Notes: generated from the letters alone by a model not told the origin. Shown: positions 12,462-22,036, counted from the first letter of the stretch. The stretch is DNA of 64,000 nucleotides from Epiperipatus broadwayi (GCA_028023455.1 JAQFVV010000031.1:2852001-2916000), one strand, 5' to 3'. Translations and numbers: made by a program.

Positions 12462-13175
12462 TAATGCTTTAGTGCTTCAGAAAATGTTGCAAGAGTTATC
12501 AGATCTAAGTGAAAAAGTAGGATTAAAGGGAAATGTTGAAAAGAAAAGTAATGTTCAATGGATTTTTTCAAAAAAAGAAAATGAAGAGTGATAATGATGA
12601 GTTAGAAAAAGTTAATACCTACAAATATCTTGGTCAAATTATTTCTACAGCTGGAAACATAATGGATGACATTAATTATAGAATTAAACATGGTTCGAGT
12701 ACTTTTGGTAAAAATACATTAATATTAAAAGGAAGTACCTATGTGTTTGAAAAGATTGTTTTTTAATAAATGTGTTTTATCATTTTTTACTTATGAAACT
12801 GAGACTTGGACACTTAACAGAAGAGCAATACAGAGAATTCAGACCACTCAACAAAGTAAAGAGAGCTATATGTTAGGAGTAACAAGAAGAGATTTAAAAA
12901 ATGAAATACATCAATGCAAGAACAAGCAGGCATCTTTGAAAGAATTAAGAGACTGAAATGATATTGGGCTTGACATTTTGTTAAAAGGGATGATAATAGA
13001 TGGACAATTGAAATCTTAAACTGGACTCTAAGAGATTATAAAGACCTAGAAAGAAACCATATGTGAGATGGATGTATTGGGGTAATGTGAAGAAGAAAGG
13101 CTAAAGATTGGTAAAGATGGATTGAACTTGGAGAGACCTTCATCCTGCAGTGTATAGAAATTGTTGAAAAATATA
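12462..13175 (+). pseudogene. Truncated RTE-like LINE: reverse transcriptase C-terminal part, copy 1
   Basis: Frames joined across frameshifts give, in order: ALVLQKMLQELSDLSEKVGL (the region just after the YADD motif), then VNTYKYLGQIIS and INYRIKHG, then FNKCVLSFFTYETETWTLNR, then MLGVTRRD, and near the end RWIELGETFILQ. This order is characteristic of the C-terminal third of endonuclease-reverse transcriptases of the RTE type, in which the consensus reads like NQCVLPVMTYGAETWTLT. The endonuclease and catalytic RT core are missing, and the 5' end stops at (TA)n. At least three frame breaks are present (near 12,535, 12,760 and 12,955). A second, more decayed relative lies at 52,050-53,580 and shares the 3' end. 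It cannot be active. Confidence 0.8.
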
Positions 13176-13199
13176 TAATATATACAAATATATTGATAA

Positions 13200-13925
13200 T
13201 AAAGATATTTAACAATAACATCTGTTTAATATATTTCAATATTTTTTATTTTTATTGTTATTAATAAATGTGTCATTTTATTTTGGAAGTTTTGAGTAGT
13301 CTTTCTTTTGGTAGCATTGATTTTACACTGAGTCCAATGAAAATGATTTGTTCAAATTAGACATATTTACTTTTGCCTAGCTTACCATATACATAGTATA
13401 TATTATTGATAATTGTAGAGACTGATGTTACCAAAATAAAATAGTTTATACGAACTGACTTAACCTAAATCAAATTAAGAATTTAGTGTGGTAGATATTA
13501 AATATCCAATTATGTTATAGCTTTTAATTATTTTCAAGTTATTAATTTAATGCTGACCATGTTCAATCAATATAAGAATTAAAGAATATATTCACATGTT
13601 CAATATAACATTAATCAGTACAATATATATATATATATAAAGCCTTTACTCATGCATAATGTGTTTTCATATCTGAGAAGCTAAACTGATATATTAACAA
13701 GAAAACAATTCTAGCAAACCATGAACAAACTGTGATTAAACGTTATGTCTTGATCATAGTATGCTATAACCAAGAGATAAAATAATTTACTAACATATGA
13801 GTAATCTATTTTTTACCGTAAATATGCTAGCTATAAAATAAATTACAAATATAAATAAGTACTTTTCCAAGTTTTAAAATATTTTTTTCAGCATATATTC
13901 TTAACTACTGATTATAATTTTAAAC
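13200..13925. other. AT-rich stretch with no recognisable feature
   Basis: Short (TA)n at 13,622-13,639. No coding signal or repeat match found. Confidence 0.5.
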
Positions 13926-13930
13926 TTTTT

Positions 13931-14045
13931 GATCACATAAATAATTTTTTTTTCATATGTCAAATGTGTTGACCGGGAAGTGAACCCCGGCCAGCTGCTT
14001 GAAAAAAACTGCTAGGCCGCCAACGCTTGACCACATAAATAATTT
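13931..14045 (-). mobile_element. tRNA-derived SINE with 17-bp target-site duplication, copy 1
   Basis: The SINE body (13,948-14,028) reads on the minus strand from a GTCAAGCGTTGGCGGCC head, through a B-box-like GGGGTTCACTTCCC, to an A-rich tail (poly-T on +). It is flanked by GATCACATAAATAATTT (13,931-13,947) and GACCACATAAATAATTT (14,029-14,045), 16 of 17 identical, which is a typical LINE-mediated duplication. It is related to 29,366-29,476 and 62,836-62,932. Confidence 0.85.
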
Positions 14046-14230
14046 AAAAGCAATAATTTAAAAGCAATTCTATTTTATGGTCTTTGGCATTTTATGTAAC
14101 CAAAAGAATAAAGAAAATAGTTTTAAAAATGTTAACGTTTAATTAAAAAATTATTTTAAATTGTTATTAGTAATTAAAAAATATTTAGTCTGTTCACGTA
14201 TTTTAAAAAGGTAAAAAAATAATTATAAAT

Positions 14231-14939
14231 AATAATTAAAACCACTAAACACATTACCATTTCTTATGCTTACACAAGCTGTTTACACAGAGGCTAAACT
14301 CTTAATACAGTAGCGCCACCAGTGCAAGCCAGAGTAATCAATAGATGCAAGAAGATTTGTGCATAAAATCTCTATCTAGTACCTACTCATCCAACACCCC
14401 CAGACTAGTTTTGAGCTTGTAGCTTTCATCAGTGAGGAGCCTTGGATCCGAGAGCACTGCATCTAGATTTTAGGATCTAATAAAATCCTCTTACCTTTTA
14501 ACTTATTAGCTAACTGTAAAGCTATGAGTCCAAAATGAAAACACAATAATGTTTTCAATTCAAGTTCATCAGCTGGTATAGTTGTATAGATCTGAACTCA
14601 GTTCAGCATCCATACTTTTTGATGTCTTTGGTTCTTTAATAATCATAGTTACCATAATCCTATTGAGCAGGATTGGTTTTAAACATTTGAATTGAAAACC
14701 TTAGTGTTTACATTTTGAACTCAAAGCTGTCCAGTTATCTGGAGTTTGCATTATATCCCAAGATCTAGGTACAGTGCTATCAGATTCAAGGCTCCTCTCT
14801 GATGAAAGCCACAAGCTGGAAACTAGTATGGGGATGTTGGATGAGTATGCACAAACCTTCTTGCATTCTTTGATTATTCTGGCTTGCACTGTTAATGCTA
14901 CCGTATGGAGAGTTTAGCCTCTCTGTAATAATAAAAACC
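14231..14939. mobile_element. Long-hairpin element, family A full-length copy, with 13-bp flanking repeat
   Basis: Arms of about 240-290 bp (about 14,283-14,570 and 14,685-14,928) are imperfect reverse complements. The shared outer end is AGAGGCTAAACTC and the inner blocks include CTCATCCAACA, GGCTTTCATCAG and GAGGAGCC. Flanking sequences AATAATTAAAACC (14,231-14,243) and AATAATAAAAACC (14,927-14,939) match at 12 of 13 positions and look like a target duplication. The left end (ACCATTTCTTATGCTTACAC) aligns with the left ends of the short copies at 447 and 40,148. There is no coding capacity; a frame on the minus strand at 14,701-14,889 merely overlaps the arm. Confidence 0.8.
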
Positions 14940-14944
14940 TATTG

Positions 14945-15545
14945 TGATATTAAAATCAGTTAAGGGTCAGTAGTGTTATGAGCAATACTTTTATTTTAAA
15001 TGGCCAGCTCTTTTTTTCATTTTTATAAACAATCACAATCGGGGTATATTCTTTTAAATTATTGTTACCATCTCTCATTGTTATTCAGCTAAAAAAAGTT
15101 ATTGTAAAAGGTTATCTTCCTGATAATTTTGAGCCATTTAGTCTAGAGATACAGATTTGGTGGTATGATTAGATTAAATTGTTCTGAAGTAGAGTTAATA
15201 GAAATGTTGGCCATTCATATGTTAAGTGTAAAGAAAGATAACTATATGATGTTTTATTGGTATAAAAATATTGTTTACCACCCACATATTTATATATAGT
15301 ACTGTAGGCAGATGTCTCTATTTTATTGTGTTATATTTTAAATTGAACATTTTTATATCTGTATCACTCAGTATAAAAGCTAAAAATTTTTGTATTATAA
15401 ATCAGTCTGTGTTCAAACATCACATGATATCCCAAACAATTAATCATTTAATTTCTTTTGGTATCCAGCAGTTTCTTGCATTGATAGAGTTATAAATTCA
15501 AAATCTAAAAATCATTGGCCATTGTCTGAGCTAATTTGTGCCTGT
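14945..15545. other. AT-rich stretch with no recognisable feature
   Basis: No supported gene or repeat. A 74-codon frame at 15,271-15,495 has no recognisable motif and repeat-like composition. Confidence 0.45.
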
Positions 15546-15550
15546 TATAT

Positions 15551-15640
15551 ATTTAACGATATTTCTTAATCAGAATGTAATCATCCTTCTACATGCGCGG
15601 CTCAATCATATCATTACCTTCTGATTAAGAATTGCTAAAT
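15551..15640. repeat. Small inverted repeat (hairpin, arms about 30 bp)
   Basis: ATTTAACGATATTTCTTAAT... (15,551-15,581) pairs with the sequence at 15,613-15,640, which ends in ATTGCTAAAT; the common core is TCTTAATCAGAA / TTCTGATTAAGA. The 31-bp loop contains ATGCGCGG, one of the few CG-containing stretches in the region. Confidence 0.7.
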
Positions 15641-15839
15641 GAAAAATTGCAAAACTGCACTTGTAAAATTACATTGTTATTAACCGATATCTATAGATTT
15701 GAACTCAGACTTTCAAGCAACTTTCAATTATTCACACTATCTTATACTACTGATACACATGACCACACACATGTAAAAAAGATAAATAATCACCAATATA
15801 GAGCACTCATCAGTTGGTCCAGATTATCATCTCCCCCCT

Positions 15840-15840
15840 C

Positions 15841-15882
<42 letters not shown>
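15840..15882. repeat. (CA)n(TA)n compound microsatellite
   Basis: CA repeats with one interruption pass into TA repeats, inside the family C element. Confidence 0.9.
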
Positions 15883-15926
15883 ATCAGTGCTCAGTTTATA
15901 TTAAGATAGTAAATATTTATACTTTA

Positions 15927-16136
15927 ATGGACAGGCTTCAATCTACTCCAACTTCCAACTCTTCAGCCATCCAAATCATTGAAAATCTGATGATAGAAAT
16001 GCCCAAACCCCATGCTGATGCCAATATTGTTGTTATGTCCATGTTGGCCTCAAGTCACTCTAACCTCTCATGTATAGGACACTATCCATTTAAATACATA
16101 GAAGAGGGATTGGCAGAATGCAGGCTTAATGTGTAA
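15927..16136 (+). other. Less AT-rich island with a 69-codon open frame, unidentified
   Basis: The frame runs from an ATG to TAA and encodes 69 residues (beginning MDRLQSTPTSNSSAIQIIEN, with a central MPKPHADANIVVMSMLAS). I recognise no domain. Its base composition is far less AT-rich than the window average, and it sits between the two arms of the family C inverted element, so it may be sequence captured or carried by that element. No splice sites or promoter can be argued. It could equally be a chance frame in a non-coding insert. Confidence 0.3.
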
Positions 16137-16359
16137 GATTTGAAATATAGACATTCTTATACCTGGAACTTAATTGTAAATATAGGGGATTATTTATTGG
16201 TGATTATTTATCTTTTCTACGTGTGCATGGACATATGTATCAGTAATATGAGATAGGGTGGATAATTAAAGATTGCTTGAAAGTCTGAGTTCAAATTCCC
16301 TATATTTACAATTAAGTTCCAGATATAAGAATGCCTGTATTTCAAATCTCATCGATATT

Positions 16360-17990
16360 TGTAAATTGACTCTTGTACATAATGATTGCAAGTTTTGTAA
16401 GGGAAGTGAGAAGCAAAAGTTAATCATAGAAGTGAAAGCAAATTACTAAAAGTTATATTCTAAATTTAAAAAAAAAAATTTACCCACATTTTTATTTTTA
16501 AAAAGTGAAGTCAAATATGATAGCAGTTTTTTAAAATCACTAACAAATAATTCTAAATGATACAAATCACACAGACAACAAAACTTTTTTATTAAGTATG
16601 CTACATAAACTTGCTTATATATCAACAAAAATAACTTTGATTCACGAGGAATTCTAACATGTGTAGCATAAGTGAATGGTAAATCCTTACACGTAATAAA
16701 GTTTTTTTCTAAAACATATATCAAAATATATTTTTTAAAAGTATATACCCATTACATTTATTTTTCTCTTCATAATTTTCTAACAAATATATATTTTTTC
16801 CAATTATTTTCTTCAACACTCTACATTTCTAATTTTAGTTGCCATTATCTTTCAAATTCATTCTCTAAACATCCAATTTTTTCTTCTTACTTTTTCTAAT
16901 TTTATAGGTTTTTATTCTATTCAAAACTATAATGCTAATAAAATATTTAACAAGTCCTTTCTTAGATTTAATTTTGATGTTTTACAGAATAGTCTGCTTA
17001 GCTATTGCAATTCTTATTTTTTTATTTTTTATGATTACTTTCTTTTTCTAAGCAGATATCATATTTCCAAATACTTTAAAAGCAACAACATTGATCATAA
17101 CTCCCTATTCAATGTTTACTTTTAATCTTTTATTTTCACTGTCTATTTACATAGATTTGTTTTTATTTGCGGTTATTTTTAACCCAAACTTTGTTTCAAA
17201 CTCTACCACTTCTATAAAATGTTTTTTTAAACTCATCCCAATAATCTGCAGTCTTTTTAAATAATCAGAAAATCTAATAATTAATCTTCTTAATACCAGT
17301 TAATTTTTTAAAATCAATATTTATGCGATACATAATCTAAAAATAGATTAAATAAAAAAAATGATAGAAAATATTCTCCATTATTTTTTTCTTATTTGAA
17401 TGATCTAACGTCTCTATATTATTCTTCTATTAGATGCCTAAATTTTAAATCGATATTTAAAAACTGGTAAAATACATTTATTAAAATCTTTCTTTTTAAA
17501 TATATAGGCACATTTCCTTTTAATATTAAGCTATTTTTACCAAAAACTTTCTATCGAAGTTTAATTCTATAATTAATTTCATCCGTTATGTTTCTTTTTA
17601 TATATTAATAAATGTACTAACCTATTTGTAGCTGTTAATTTTTTTAAATTTATTATTAGCAATCTTTATTTTTTTATATATAAAATATTTCTGAACATAA
17701 CTGTAGTCATTCTTAGCATTTATATTTAGTGCTACTTTTTTGATTTTATCTGAAACTCTTGCAATATTTTCTATTTGAAAAAACAACAACAACAAACAAG
17801 TCATTTATAAAATCTAGAATATTTAAAAATCAGTTATTTTTATTATCTTAGTTATATATTGAAGCTGTATATATATATATGTAAATTATTAATCAATGTC
17901 TGTATTCCAATTATAATAAAATATATATAATTAATCAAAACAATACAATAATTAATACAATAAAAATATTTTAAAAACAAATATATCCCA
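16360..17990. other. AT-rich stretch with no recognisable gene
   Basis: T-rich on the plus strand from 16,740 to 17,640. The open frames here are low-complexity Phe/Ser/Ile or Lys/Asn tracts. A (TA)n run lies at 17,868-17,880. Confidence 0.5.
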
Positions 17991-17996
17991 CAATTT

Positions 17997-18042
17997 AATA
18001 GAAGTACTTTCAACTATCTATGTAGTCGTTATCAACTAGATT
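17997..18042 (-). ncRNA. Hammerhead-ribozyme-like motif in PLE-1 3' region
   Basis: The minus strand reads CTAG, TTGATAA, a hairpin (GACTA / TAGTT around CATAGA), then GAAAGTACTTC and TATT. This matches the type I hammerhead layout: stem I, core CUGANGA, stem II, GAAA, a very short palindromic stem III (AGUACU) and cleavage after UH. Core positions 3 and 8 are U and A rather than C and G, which keeps a possible pair. Activity is not established. Confidence 0.4.
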
Positions 18043-19715
18043 CAAACGGTATTACAAAAAACTGTTACAAAGTAAACAAAAAGTAATACGTCATACATCA
18101 ATTTTCCCACAATTCATTAATTTTTATATTGGCAATCTGTCTATTTATCAAATGATGCTTTTCACTTTTTATTAACATAGCTTCTTTAATTTTGTGTTTA
18201 TTATTATTTCTTTCAATACACAAAATCTTAACATTATTAAAATCAAAATCAAAAACATAATTACAAGTTACATTATGATCAAAAAATACTGATGATGATA
18301 CGTCATCATTTCTAACATTCTCTTGTCTTGATTTTTGTACTCGTTTATATAACAACAAATGCTCCTTTGATCTCTTCTCCAATGTACATCGAGATTCACC
18401 TATATATGCCTTTCCAAAAACACACAGCCATTTATATATTGCACAACTTTGACTTAAAATACTATATCTATTTTTTGAATTATTTATTAATCTATTTCAA
18501 TTAGGAGTAATATAATATGTGACTCGACATATATTTTTATATCTCTGTTTTATAAATTTTACTTGTTCATTACAAATAAATGGTATTGCTATCCAAGTAT
18601 ATTTTATTTTATCAATATCTATAGCACTTAAAATATTACTATTATTATTAAACTTAGTAACAATATTATAAATTAATTTATGATCATATCCAATATTTAA
18701 CAAATCTATAGTAAATACATTTATGTTACTTATTTTATCAGAACTATATTTACATAACTTATTATTCCTAAATAAAAATGATTTTAAATCGGATAATTTA
18801 TGTACTATTGGCACATTTGAATACCAAGAAATATATCCTCTTTTTTTCAATATCTTTTATTACCATACAATAATCTAATTTATTTTTATTATGAGTAACT
18901 TTAATATCTAAATATTTAATTGACATTTTTTCTTCAAAAGATTTACTCCATTTTAAACCTTCTAAACTCTTTAATTCATTAAATAACAAATTTATGATAT
19001 CTAAACTTCCACAAACAAAAACATCATCAACACACCTGTAATAAATTTTAATACCTTGGTAATGTATATTATTATTATTATTAAGAATTATATCTTCATA
19101 TCTCGATACTACAAAATTACATATTTGTGAAACTACAGGAAGACCCACAGGTCAACCATAATCCATTTTATAATAATTTTCATTAAACATAGCATATATA
19201 TTTTTATCAATAAAATATAATAGACCATTTACAAATTTTACTTTTTTAACATCAACTTTTTTTAACATCAAAGCATCTAATATAATTTTTATAGATTTTA
19301 ATCTATCTATTGAACCGTACATCTCACATATATCAAATGTACAAATACTATCATTTTCATTAATATTAATATTATGAATTTTCTTTACAAAATCAAACGA
19401 TGAACTAATAGTATATTTTCCAAATCCAAGAACATCTTTTAATAATGTTTCTATAAATCTACAAGTTTCATAGTAAAATGATCCACCAAAGTCAATCATT
19501 AATCTTAAAGGTTTATCTTGTTTATGTAGTTTAATATTCAAAAAAAATCCTACAACAAATTACAGCAGATGGATAAAGACGATAATATGTATGAGCATCT
19601 ACATATTTATTTTTTTTAGCTTTTTTTAAAATATCATCAATAAACTTTACATGTAATTTTTCAATGTTTATTTTTCCAACCTTTTTAAATTTGAGCTTTT
19701 CCATTTGAATTAAAA
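17997..19715 (-). pseudogene. Penelope-like retroelement copy PLE-1 (RT plus GIY-YIG endonuclease), decayed
   Basis: Read on the minus strand from about 19,700 to 18,098, broken frames give an RT followed by a C-terminal GIY-YIG endonuclease, the usual PLE order. Visible RT landmarks are KLHKQDKPLRLMI (start of the palm region), FDICEMYGSIDR (motif A), GLPVVSQICNF (motif B), RCVDDVFVCG (motif C) and IKYLDIKV. The nuclease part is AYIGESRCTLEKRSKEH followed by HLINRQIANIKI at the end. Damage includes a frameshift near 19,550, TGA in place of the expected Trp of motif B (19,149-19,151), a frameshift near 18,850 and a stop near 18,496. Motif C has Cys where relatives have Tyr (YVDD). The N-terminal part is truncated. 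PLEs prime reverse transcription at cut target DNA, and this copy cannot. Its 3' region carries a hammerhead-like fold. Confidence 0.88.
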
Positions 19716-19727
19716 CTTTATCTTAGT

Positions 19728-19747
19728 GTATATATATATATATATAA
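19728..19747. repeat. Short (TA)n at the junction of PLE-1 and PLE-2
   Basis: About ten TA units lie exactly between the 5' limit of PLE-1 and the 3' end of PLE-2, so the PLE copies meet at a TA array. Confidence 0.85.
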
Positions 19748-19805
19748 TTATAATTGAAATAATATTTTTAATGGTTTATAAATAATAACAAACAATCTTA
19801 AAATC

Positions 19806-19850
19806 CGCAGAAGTACTTTCGGTTACTTTCTAACCTGCCTCAACTGCCAT
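19806..19850 (-). ncRNA. Hammerhead-like motif in PLE-2 minus arm
   Basis: The minus strand reads GGCAG, TTGAGGC, stem II GGTTA / TAACC, then GAAAGTACTTC and TGC. It has the same order as the PLE-1 motif with different but still complementary stems (GCAG / CTGC for stem I). Position 9 of the core deviates (C for A), so this copy may be inactive. Confidence 0.35.
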
Positions 19851-20527
19851 TAAATTCAAAAACCAAAAGCGGAAGCAAACGTCATCAATTCAAATTCCAC
19901 GAATCTCGTATTTTAATGTTAGAAGCTTGTCGATTTATTAAATGCATTTTATTCCTGTTTATAAAAATTGCCTCTTTAATTTTTCTTTTACTATGGTTTC
20001 TCTCTTCATGAAGAATTTTCACATTTTCAAAATTAAATTTAAATTTATATTTACATGTTTTTTCGTGATCAAAGAAAACTGAAGAAGATATTAAATCACC
20101 ATTATTTTTATTTTTTACACGCTTATATAATAATTCATGTTCCTTCAATCTTTTCTCAATACTGCACCTAGATTCACCTATATATGATAGCATACAATCA
20201 CAAAAAATTTGATATATGACATTACTTTTTTGCTTGAAAGGTATGACATCCTTAGAATTATTGACTAATTTATTAATATTGTTTGGAACATAGAATGAAA
20301 CATTAAACACATTCTTATATAAATCCTTAAAAAATTTTACTTGTGGATTTGAAATAAATGGAATAGATATCCATTTTTTATTATTAATCTTCATTTCTTT
20401 TAAATTATCATAATTTTTTTTAAATTGACATAAAGCATTGTTTATTTGTTCCATTTTATAACCGACATCAATCAATTCCTTGGCAAATATCTCAATATTT
20501 TTTACTTTATCACTTTGGTAACAACAT

Positions 20528-20562
20528 AATTTTTTTTTGTTTCGGAATGAAAAATTATAAAA
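20528..20562. repeat. Micro-inversion of about 30 bp inside PLE-2
   Basis: Compared with the other arm (21,178-21,210), the segment containing TTTGTTTCGGAATGAAAAAT is present in reverse orientation, bounded by ATAATTTTT-like and AAAAATTAT-like inverted ends. It accounts for the frame break between the two minus-arm frames. Confidence 0.75.
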
Positions 20563-21086
20563 CTTGCCATCTTATGCATCATTGGTACTTTGGATTTACA
20601 ATTTATATATCCTCTTTTTTGCAGTGGCTTAATTATTAGTTTATAATTTAATATACTGTTATCTCTTGTGATCATTAAATCTAAATAGTTAATCTTATTG
20701 TCCTGTTCTTTTTCAATAGTCCATTTCAAGCCATTCAACTTATTTAATTCTTCTATAAGCAAATTTATACTATTAGTATTTCCACAAACAAAAATATCAT
20801 CCACATATCTTTTGTAAATTTTAATATCTCCAAAAATACACATATTTAAAATACTACTCTCATATGTAGATAAAACGAAATTGCAAACTTGTGCAACTAC
20901 AGGCAATCCCATAGGCCAACCTTTGGTCATTTTATAATATTGACCTTCAAAAGATGCAATAATGTTATCATTAAAAATTTTTAAAGAATCAATGATAAAT
21001 TTTATTGTATATTTACAAATATTTTTACTTTTTAATGCATGTTCAATTATTTTTATGGAATTCATTCTATCAATAGATCCATACAT

Positions 21087-21985
21087 TATAAACTAATAAT
21101 TAAGCCACTGCAAAAAAGAGGATATATAAATTGTAAATCAAAAGTACCAATGATGCATAAGATGGCAAGTTTTAAATCTTTTTTGTTTCGTAATGAAAAA
21201 TTATGTCGTTACCAAAGTGATAAACTAAAAAATATTGAGATATTTGCCAAGGAATTGATTGATGTCGGTTATAAAATGGAAGAAATAAACAATGCTTTAT
21301 GTTAATTTAAAAAAAATTATGATAATTTAAAAGAAATGAAGATTAATAATAAAAAATGGATATCTATTCCATTTATTTCAAATCCACAAGTAAAATTTTT
21401 TAAGGATTTATATAAGAATGTGTTTAATGTTTCATTCTACGTTCCAAAAAATATTAATAAATTAGTCAATAATTCTAAGGATGTCATACCTGTCAAGCAA
21501 AAAAGTAATGTCATATATCAAATTTTTTGTAATTGTATGCTATCATATATAGGTGAATCTAGGTGCAGTATTGAGAAAAGATTAAAGGAACATGAATTGT
21601 TATATAAGCGTGTAAAAAATAAAAATAATGGTGATTTAATATCTTCTTCAGTTTTCTTTGATCATGAAAAAACATGTAAATATAAATTTAAATTTAATTT
21701 TGAAAATGTGAAAATTCTTCATGAAGAGAGAAACCATAGTAAAAGAAAAATTCAAGAGGCAATTTTTATAAACAGGAATAAAACGCATTTAATAAATCGA
21801 CAAGCTTCTAACATTAAAATACGAGATTCGTGGAATTTGAATTGATGATGTTTGCTTCCACTTTTGGTTTTTGAATTTAATGGCAGTTGAGGCAGGTTAG
21901 AAAGTAACCGAAAGTACTTCTGCGGATTTTAAGATTGTTTGTTATTATTTATAAACCGTTAAAAATATTATTTCAATTATAATTA
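21087..21985 (+). pseudogene. Penelope-like retroelement, inverted partial copy joined head-to-head to PLE-2
   Basis: The plus strand from 21,087 encodes KLIIKPLQKRGYIN and onward, then (after a TAA at 21,303-21,305 where the other arm has CAA, Gln) MKINNKKWISIPFISNPQ through the GIY-YIG region to DSWNLN at 21,845. It mirrors 19,744-20,645 almost base for base over about 900 bp, including the 3' untranslated end to CAATTATAATTA. The RT catalytic motifs are absent from this arm. Head-to-head or tandem partial copies are a known feature of PLE insertions. High identity between the arms implies they arose together or recently. Confidence 0.9.
21880..21927 (+). ncRNA. Hammerhead-like motif in PLE-2 plus arm
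   Basis: Same motif as 19,806-19,850 in opposite orientation: GGCAG, TTGAGGC, GGTTA / TAACC hairpin, then GAAAGTACTTC at 21,910-21,920. It lies about 70 bases after the stop codon and about 60 before the element end. Confidence 0.35.
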
Positions 21986-22036
21986 CAATATTGTTTTTAA
22001 TTAACGGATATTTTATTTATTTTATATATATATATA

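Larger units (their letters stand above)
15690..16350. mobile_element. tRNA-like inverted element, family C, with internal unrelated segment
   Basis: The left arm (15,695-15,830) carries GATTTGAACTCAGACTTTCA, the complement of a tRNA B-box-like GTTCAAATC, and ends in CA/TA microsatellite. The right arm (16,180-16,320) is its reverse complement. A further inverted repeat surrounds the right arm: about 16,138-16,193 pairs with 16,297-16,350 (common core CTGGAACTTAATTGTAAATA on the left). Family members also occur at 28,357-28,680, 33,560-33,610, 34,573-34,743 and 56,050-56,180. Confidence 0.7.
19744..21086 (-). pseudogene. Penelope-like retroelement copy PLE-2, minus arm (RT C-terminal part plus GIY-YIG)
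   Basis: The minus-strand coding runs from 21,086 to 19,885 in two frames. The upstream frame (21,086-20,502) starts inside RT motif A (MYGSIDRMNS), then has GWPMGLPVVAQVCNF (motif B), KRYVDDIFVCG (intact YVDD motif C) and NKINYLDLMI. The downstream frame (20,475-19,885) holds the GIY-YIG nuclease with VIYQIF and SYIGESRCSIEKRLKEHELL, ending HLINRQASNIKIRDSW. The frame break at 20,520-20,560 is caused by a local inversion of about 30 bp. The 5' two thirds are missing. The copy is joined at its 5' end to an inverted partial copy (21,087-21,985). PLE-1 next to it is a clearly diverged relative, not a recent duplicate. Confidence 0.9.

Noticed and set aside
12358-12591. Frame starting with an Ile-Tyr repeat
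   Set aside because: The N-terminal half is translated (TA)n; only the last part belongs to the truncated LINE.
14701-14889. 62-codon minus-strand frame
   Set aside because: It lies wholly inside one arm of the family A hairpin and has no independent support.
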